Below, piece after piece: positions 23,844 to 28,060 of a stretch of 28,060 bases of DNA. Location: contig USBN01000015.1 in assembly GCA_900552935.1 (NCBI GenBank), forward strand, positions 1 through 28,060, read 5' to 3'. Source of the stretch: an uncultured Coriobacteriaceae bacterium (GTDB lineage Bacteria; Actinomycetota; Coriobacteriia; Coriobacteriales; Atopobiaceae). The notes under the pieces are model-generated. The model saw nothing but the letters and a program-made list of their open reading frames with translations. It searched no databases and was not told the DNA's origin. The translations under genes were made by a program, and so were the position numbers. The stretch's first letter is position 1. Every line of letters starts with the position of its first letter.

Positions 23844-25178
23844 ATGGCAGATTCCCAGAGGCGCCGTCGAGGCTCCCACTTCTCGACCGACGCGGCTCCT
23901 TCAAGCGCTCGTCGTGCGTCGCGTCCTACGGGTTCGGGCTCGCAGGTCTCTCCGTATGCCGCAGGCTCTCGTCCGGCCGCCTCTTCCCGCGTTGCTGGCG
24001 CGCGCCCTGGTGCCGCCCGTCCCTCGCGTCCGGCTACCGTCCGCGCCGCAAATGCGAGCCGCCGCTCTTCCGCCACCGGCATGCAGAGCCTCGCCACGCC
24101 TCGCACGCGCTCTCAGCGCGCCGCGTCTGCTCGCGGTGGTCACTCGCGCAAGGGCCCCGTTCTGGCTGCTCTGATCGTTCTCGTCGCAATCGTTGTGGCA
24201 GGCGTCGTCTTCGTGCCGCGCCTCCTCAAGAAACCCAGTCAGGGAGACCTTCCCAACCAGGGTATGCAGGTCGAGGTCGTCATTGACGACGGGTCCGGAG
24301 CCATTGCCATCGCCTCGAAGCTCGAGGATGCCGGTGTCATCGCCAGCTCCGATGACTTCGTGGCCGAGGTCAGGAAGCAGGGGGCGGACTCTTCTCTCAA
24401 GAGCGGTGCCTACATGTTCACCGTGGGCCAGAGCTTCGATTCGATCATCGACCAGCTCGTATCTGGTCCTAACTCCACGAGCGGGGCGTTTACGATTCCG
24501 GAAGGCCTGACGGTCTCTCAGGCCGCGGCGGTCGTCTCCCAGACGTTCTCGAGCATCTCCTCTGACGATTTCCTCGCCCAGGCAAAGGCCTCCAACTACG
24601 TCGCGGACTATCCCTTCCTCGCCGACGCGCAGGATGACTCGCTCGAAGGCTTCCTCTGTCCCAAGACCTACAACTTCTCCGGCAAGTCGAACGTCACCGC
24701 GGACGACGTTATCCGTGCGATGCTCGACCAGTACAAGTCCGACGTCATGTCGCTCGACTTTGACAGCGCCAAGTCCCTGATCAAGGACCGCTACGGCATT
24801 GACATGAGCGACTATGACTTCCTCAAGCTCGCGAGCATCATCGAGCGCGAGGCCGTGACGGATTCACAGCGTCCCAAGGTCTCCTCCACGTTCTATAACC
24901 GCCTCAAGATCGGCATGGCGCTTCAGAGCGACGCCACGATGATGTACGTCACCGGCGGAGAGGTCACGGCTGATGATCTCAAGCGGGAGAGTCCCTACAA
25001 CACCTACCTCAACAGCGGCCTCACCCCGACGCCCATCTGCTCGCCCTCCATCGATTCGATCAAGGCGGCACTCTCTCCGGACGAGACTGACTACCTGTAC
25101 TTCTACATCACCCAGACCGACGAATGGTTCTCGGCTACTTATGACGAGCACCTGCAGGCAATCGAGGCGAATCGCTAA
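23844..25178 (+). CDS. mltG: Endolytic murein transglycosylase MltG with long basic cytoplasmic tail
   Basis: MltG cuts nascent glycan strands and sets their length. The 444 residues divide into an Arg/Ser/Ala-rich, disordered cytoplasmic part (about 1-103), one membrane segment (about 104-124, LAALIVLVAIVVAGVVFVP), a LysM-like subdomain (to about 215) and the YceG catalytic domain. Catalytic signature LASIIEREAV has the Glu at 334. RLKIGMALQSDATMMYV and SPYNTYLNSGLTPTPIC follow, as in the family. ATG 23844 follows GGAAGG. A possible -10 (TAGTCT) overlaps the ruvX stop at 23805. Its stop shares a base with the next ATG (TAATG). Confidence 0.94.
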   Translation: MADSQRRRRGSHFSTDAAPSSARRASRPTGSGSQVSPYAAGSRPAASSRVAGARPGAARPSRPATVRAANASRRSSATGMQSLATPRTRSQRAASARGGHSRKGPVLAALIVLVAIVVAGVVFVPRLLKKPSQGDLPNQGMQVEVVIDDGSGAIAIASKLEDAGVIASSDDFVAEVRKQGADSSLKSGAYMFTVGQSFDSIIDQLVSGPNSTSGAFTIPEGLTVSQAAAVVSQTFSSISSDDFLAQAKASNYVADYPFLADAQDDSLEGFLCPKTYNFSGKSNVTADDVIRAMLDQYKSDVMSLDFDSAKSLIKDRYGIDMSDYDFLKLASIIEREAVTDSQRPKVSSTFYNRLKIGMALQSDATMMYVTGGEVTADDLKRESPYNTYLNSGLTPTPICSPSIDSIKAALSPDETDYLYFYITQTDEWFSATYDEHLQAIEANR

Positions 25179-25663
25179 TGGCACTGGTTAAGCCCTGGAG
25201 GCGCGAGCCTGACGTCGCGTCCATCGGCGTCGACGGCCTCGTCGAGGCTGGTGTCCGCTGCGTCCTGATCGACCGCGACAACACCGTCGTCCCGCGAGAC
25301 ACCAAGCAGGCCCCAAAGTCCGCCCTCGCGTGGCTTGACGCCTTGCGTGCGGCGGGCATCAAGGTCTGCATGGTCTCGAACAACTTCCACTCCCGTGAGG
25401 TCGAGGAGAGCGCGAGGGAGCTTGGCTGCGAGGTCGTGCACCATGCCATGAAGCCGGCGCCCTTCGCGGTGCGTCGCGCCCTCAAGCTCATGGGCGTCTC
25501 CGCCGACGAGACGGTGCTTGTGGGCGATCAGGTCTTCACGGACGTCATGGCCGGCAACCTCGCTGGCGTGCGGCCCATCCTGGTTGACCCGCAGAGCACG
25601 ACGGACCTCTGGTACACGCACATCTTCCGCGTCTTCGAACGTGCGATCGGCGCCCGGAAGTAG
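25178..25663 (+). CDS. YqeG family HAD IIIA-type phosphatase
   Basis: A 161-residue haloacid dehalogenase-like phosphatase. Motif I is LIDRDNTVV (D32, D34; the usual form is DLDNTLV), motif II is MVSNN, the lysine motif lies at HHAMKPAPFAVRRAL, and motif III is LVGDQVFTDVMAGNLAG. All catalytic positions are present. The YqeG substrate is not well defined; the family includes phosphatidylglycerophosphate phosphatase-like enzymes in other lineages. It overlaps the mltG stop by one base and is clearly coupled to it. Confidence 0.9.
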   Translation: MALVKPWRREPDVASIGVDGLVEAGVRCVLIDRDNTVVPRDTKQAPKSALAWLDALRAAGIKVCMVSNNFHSREVEESARELGCEVVHHAMKPAPFAVRRALKLMGVSADETVLVGDQVFTDVMAGNLAGVRPILVDPQSTTDLWYTHIFRVFERAIGARK

Positions 25664-25671
25664 CCTTGGGT

Positions 25672-26142
25672 ATGGCGATCTGCGCGGCCTCGCTCGTCCT
25701 CGCCATGGGCGCCTCCCTTTGGGCCGCCGTGGTCGACGCCCGGGAGCGGACGATCCCCAACGCCGCATGTGTGGGTGTTGCCGCCGCCGGTCTCCTCTTG
25801 GGGCTGGTGCGTGCTCGAACGGGTCTGCTGCCCGCCTTTCCGCCGCTTACGCACTGCCTTGCCGCCGCCCTGGCCGAACTTGCCGCCGGGACGCTTCTCG
25901 AGCTGGGCTATCGCCGTCTTTCGGGCCGCGTTGGCATGGGCTTGGGAGACGTCAAGTTCCTCTCCGCATGGGGCTGCCTCATTGGCGCTTGGAACCTCGT
26001 CGGGTTTGCGCTGGCGTGCCTCGCGGGCGCGCTGTTCTCCCTCGTTCGCGGCGAGCGGACGTTCGCCCTCGGGCCCTGGCTTGCCGGCTCCTTCTGCCTC
26101 GTCGGAGTCGCCCTCGCCCTCACAGGTCTCACGGCTTGCTAG
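25672..26142 (+). CDS. Minimal prepilin peptidase (A24 family)
   Basis: A 156-residue integral membrane aspartyl protease of the type IV prepilin peptidase family. The two catalytic aspartates are visible: D22 (AVVDARERTIPN) and D93 in the GxGD motif (GMGLGDVKFLSAW). Several hydrophobic segments fill the rest. The N-terminal methyltransferase domain of full-length PilD is missing, as in A24-only enzymes of Gram-positives. The start may instead be TTG 25666, which is better spaced from GGAAG (25656-25660). No pilin or pilus assembly gene is in the window. The stop codon TAG forms part of a -10-like TAGAAT. Confidence 0.85.
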   Translation: MAICAASLVLAMGASLWAAVVDARERTIPNAACVGVAAAGLLLGLVRARTGLLPAFPPLTHCLAAALAELAAGTLLELGYRRLSGRVGMGLGDVKFLSAWGCLIGAWNLVGFALACLAGALFSLVRGERTFALGPWLAGSFCLVGVALALTGLTAC

Positions 26143-26145
26143 AAT
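26140..26145 (+). promoter_or_regulatory. -10 box for aroK overlapping the previous stop codon
   Basis: TAGAAT at 26140-26145 contains the stop codon of the prepilin peptidase gene. The transcription start would be near 26152. That gives about 60 bases of leader to ATG 26212, or a leaderless message if GTG 26152 were used. No clear -35 was found. Confidence 0.4.
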
Positions 26146-26211
26146 CGCATAGTGCGGTGCGTATGCGCCGGTGCAATCTGTCCTAAGCGAAGACCGAGGG
26201 AGGCGAAGACG

Positions 26212-26775
26212 ATGACGGGGATGCCCACACTGCCGCAAGGCGGCCATAAGCGTGCTCATCATGGCTGTGACCACGTCTTTTTCATCGGCTTTCTCGGCGC
26301 TGGCAAGACGACGGTTGCCCGTAACCTCGGCAACATGTTCCATCGTGACTTCGTCGACGTCGACCGCATGGTCGAGCGTGAGCTTCACGCGAGCGTCTCC
26401 CGCATCTTCGAGACGCGTGGCGAGGCGGCGTTCCGCGAGGCGGAGACTCGCTCGCTCGAGAGCCTTCGCGACAAGCGCAGCCTCCTTGTGAGCTGCGGCG
26501 GTGGCGTGATCGAATCCGAGGAGAACGCTCGCATCATGCGCGAGATGGGTAGCATCGTCTATCTAGATGGCACGCTCGAGGACTCGCTTCGTCAGATCCG
26601 CAGGCCGGATAAGCGCCCGGACCTTGGCGACGCCGAGCACGCTCGCGCGCTCTACGCGCATCGCCGTCCGCTCTACGAGGCGGCGTGCGACTATCGCGTG
26701 ATTATTTCCGGAAAGACGTTCGAGGAGGTCGCCTACGAGGTGGGTGCCCTCCTTTGGGAGAAGGGACTCCTATGA
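26212..26775 (+). CDS. aroK: Shikimate kinase AroK
   Basis: Phosphorylates shikimate at the 3-hydroxyl in aromatic amino acid synthesis. In 187 residues: Walker A GFLGAGKTT (26-34), the shikimate-binding Asp in DVDR (49-52), GEAAFREAE with R75, CGGGV (95-99), lid Arg in RRPDKRPDL (130-138) and the C-terminal RRPLYEAA (151-158). The active site is intact. ATG 26212 is chosen because GAGGGAGG (26196-26203) lies 8 bases upstream; an upstream in-frame GTG at 26152 would add 20 residues and sits just where transcription should begin. Its stop overlaps the next gene's ATG (ATGA). Confidence 0.92.
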   Translation: MTGMPTLPQGGHKRAHHGCDHVFFIGFLGAGKTTVARNLGNMFHRDFVDVDRMVERELHASVSRIFETRGEAAFREAETRSLESLRDKRSLLVSCGGGVIESEENARIMREMGSIVYLDGTLEDSLRQIRRPDKRPDLGDAEHARALYAHRRPLYEAACDYRVIISGKTFEEVAYEVGALLWEKGLL

Positions 26776-28060
26776 GCGACCCTAAGAGTGACGAGTTGGA
26801 GCCCGAGCCCGTCGTCGTGCCCATCCGCCGCCAGTCCATCGTGCTGCGCTCTGGTGCCTGCGACATGCGTGTCGGTCCCGGCGTGGCAGACCAGCTCGGC
26901 CAGGCAACCAAGTCCGTCGCCGGCAAGCCCGGTCACACGCTCCTCGTCGCCGGCGACGACGTCTCTGGCGAGCTCGTGGAGCGCCTTCGACGCTCGCTCG
27001 TCGACGTGGGGTTCTCCGTCACCGTCCGCGAGGTCCCGTCTGGTCGCGAGAGCCGCAAACTCGCCCACGCGATGCACCTCTATGACGAGTTCGCCGCCGC
27101 CGGCGTGACGCCCGATGACCCGGTTGTCGTCGTCGGCGACGCGGACGTCCTCTCGCTCGTCCTCTTTGCCGCCGCCACCTGGCAGACGGGCTCTCCCGTC
27201 GTCTCCGTGCCGACGACGCTCGACGGCATGGTCGACGTCCCGGTGACGCCCCGCGCCATCGACTCCGCCTCCATGCCCGAGTCCCTGCGCACGCGCGCCA
27301 ACCTGCGCTTCTCGCTCTGTGACACCGACCTTCTCCCCACGGCCACAGACGACCCCACCACGCTCATGGCGTATGCCGTGCTCGTTGCCGGCGCCGTCGC
27401 GGCGGGGGAGAGCGCCTTCTCTGACCTCGCGGTTCGTGCGGATGGCATCGTTTCCGCGGACGCTGCCACGCTCGTTGACGAGATCCTCGACATCACCAAG
27501 GCTCGCACGCGCGTCGCGAGCTCCACGGCGCTCGCCATGCGTCAGGGCATACTCTATGGCCTGTCCGTGGAGCGCGCCCTTGGCGCTTGCCTGGCGGAGC
27601 AGGACGACAAGGGCGGCCAGCTCGCCGTTGAACGCGAGGTCTGCGAGGGCCGCCTGCTTGCCGAGGGCCTCCGCATCTCCGCACGCCTCGCTGCGGCTCG
27701 CCAGGCTCCTGACCAGGCGGTCGTTGACCTCGTCTTCGCGCAGGACGGCCTGCTCGAGAAGCTCGGCTTGCCGGAGGTCGCCTGCAACGTCGACCCTGAA
27801 CGCCTGCTCGAGGCCCTGCGTGCGGACGAGTTCGCGCATTCCAATCGCTTCATGCCCGCACTTCCCCTCGGTTTTGGCCGCGTGAGGCTTTGCTCCGTCG
27901 AGGACGAGACGCTGCTCGCGCATCTCTCCGGCTGGTGCCGCGCTCGTAGGAAGCTCGCGCGAAGGCTCGCCAGGCAAGCCGAGGAGGCCATCGCCGCCGA
28001 CACCTCCGTCCCGGGTGGCGCCGCCGTTGGCGTAGCCGCCGCCCCGGAGGCGCGCGCCGC
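26772..28060 (+). CDS. Dehydroquinate synthase-like protein with degenerate active site (3' end cut)
   Basis: The frame is open from ATG 26772 to the window end (429 codons plus 2 bases). The outline follows AroB: a Rossmann-like N-terminus (TLLVAGDDVSGELVERLRRSL, 56-76), VVVVGDADVLSLVLFAAATWQTG and VPTTLDGMVDVPV (118-158, aligning with the GGGvvGDlaGf and PTTLLAqvDSSvGGK regions), a helical second half, and LLEALRADEFAHSNRFMPALPLGFG (345-369, aligning with the 'm..DKK...rfvLp..iG' end). The GGG, SSvGGK, aEviK, GHtfgHaiE, HGEav and DKK motifs are all lost, including the zinc-binding Glu and two His. It overlaps aroK by 4 bases, the normal place of aroB. From about residue 388 a basic, then Ala-rich extension follows. 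Confidence 0.75.
   Translation, partial: MSDPKSDELEPEPVVVPIRRQSIVLRSGACDMRVGPGVADQLGQATKSVAGKPGHTLLVAGDDVSGELVERLRRSLVDVGFSVTVREVPSGRESRKLAHAMHLYDEFAAAGVTPDDPVVVVGDADVLSLVLFAAATWQTGSPVVSVPTTLDGMVDVPVTPRAIDSASMPESLRTRANLRFSLCDTDLLPTATDDPTTLMAYAVLVAGAVAAGESAFSDLAVRADGIVSADAATLVDEILDITKARTRVASSTALAMRQGILYGLSVERALGACLAEQDDKGGQLAVEREVCEGRLLAEGLRISARLAAARQAPDQAVVDLVFAQDGLLEKLGLPEVACNVDPERLLEALRADEFAHSNRFMPALPLGFGRVRLCSVEDETLLAHLSGWCRARRKLARRLARQAEEAIAADTSVPGGAAVGVAAAPEARA

Noticed and set aside
23931..23950. GGTTCGGG sequence resembling a tRNA T-arm
   Set aside because: No matching acceptor, D-arm or anticodon stem around it; it is coding sequence of mltG.
26152..26211. Upstream GTG start for aroK giving a leaderless message
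   Set aside because: Position relative to the -10 fits, but ATG 26212 has a strong ribosome binding site and the extra 20 residues (VRCVCAGAICPKRR...) are unlike shikimate kinases.

Overview
The window is GC-rich bacterial chromosome, fully coding on the + strand, with short intergenic gaps (the longest is about 220 bases). Gene content points to a high-GC Gram-positive, most likely an actinobacterium of the Coriobacteriia (Olsenella/Collinsella/Atopobium type): ftsQ-ftsZ without ftsA, SepF as the FtsZ anchor, a SigB/SigF-type sigma factor with an RsbW-like partner, and strong codon bias to C/G in third positions. The lineage is an inference from gene order and protein character, not from a marker comparison.

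Region 1 (1-2230) is the end of the division and cell wall cluster: the C-terminal part of ftsQ, a promoter region with an inverted repeat, then ftsZ. Region 2 (2230-10307) is an almost unbroken, overlapping series: pgeF, then a complete phosphate module (pstS, a fused pstC-pstA permease, pstB, phoU), then yggS, sepF, proC and yggT. In relatives the genes pgeF-yggS-sepF-yggT normally follow ftsZ directly, so the phosphate module appears to sit inside the division cluster, with reading-frame overlaps at both junctions.

Region 3 (10315-14263) is accessory-looking: an orphan Vsr mismatch endonuclease with a long basic tail, a PPP-type metallophosphoesterase, an SGNH hydrolase with a C-terminal Cys4 motif, and a protein that looks like the non-ATP-binding portion of a glutathionylspermidine-synthase-like (circularly permuted ATP-grasp) protein. 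The last three are tightly linked.

Region 4 (14326-20472) has an HD-domain dNTP triphosphohydrolase, the AAA+ ATPase RarA (apparently from a leaderless message), then a small stress-type unit: a DUF948-like membrane protein, an RsbW-like protein lacking the usual ATP-binding residues, a SigB/F-type sigma factor and an AI-2E family transporter, closed by a strong hairpin terminator. Region 5 (20661-28060) is alaS, ruvX, mltG, a YqeG-type HAD phosphatase, a minimal prepilin peptidase, aroK, and a dehydroquinate-synthase-like gene running off the end. That last protein keeps the AroB fold outline but has lost the recognisable nucleotide, metal and catalytic motifs. It, the phosphate/division merger and the 10944-14263 trio are the observations most worth following up. 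No tRNA, rRNA, CRISPR array, insertion sequence or prophage gene was seen.
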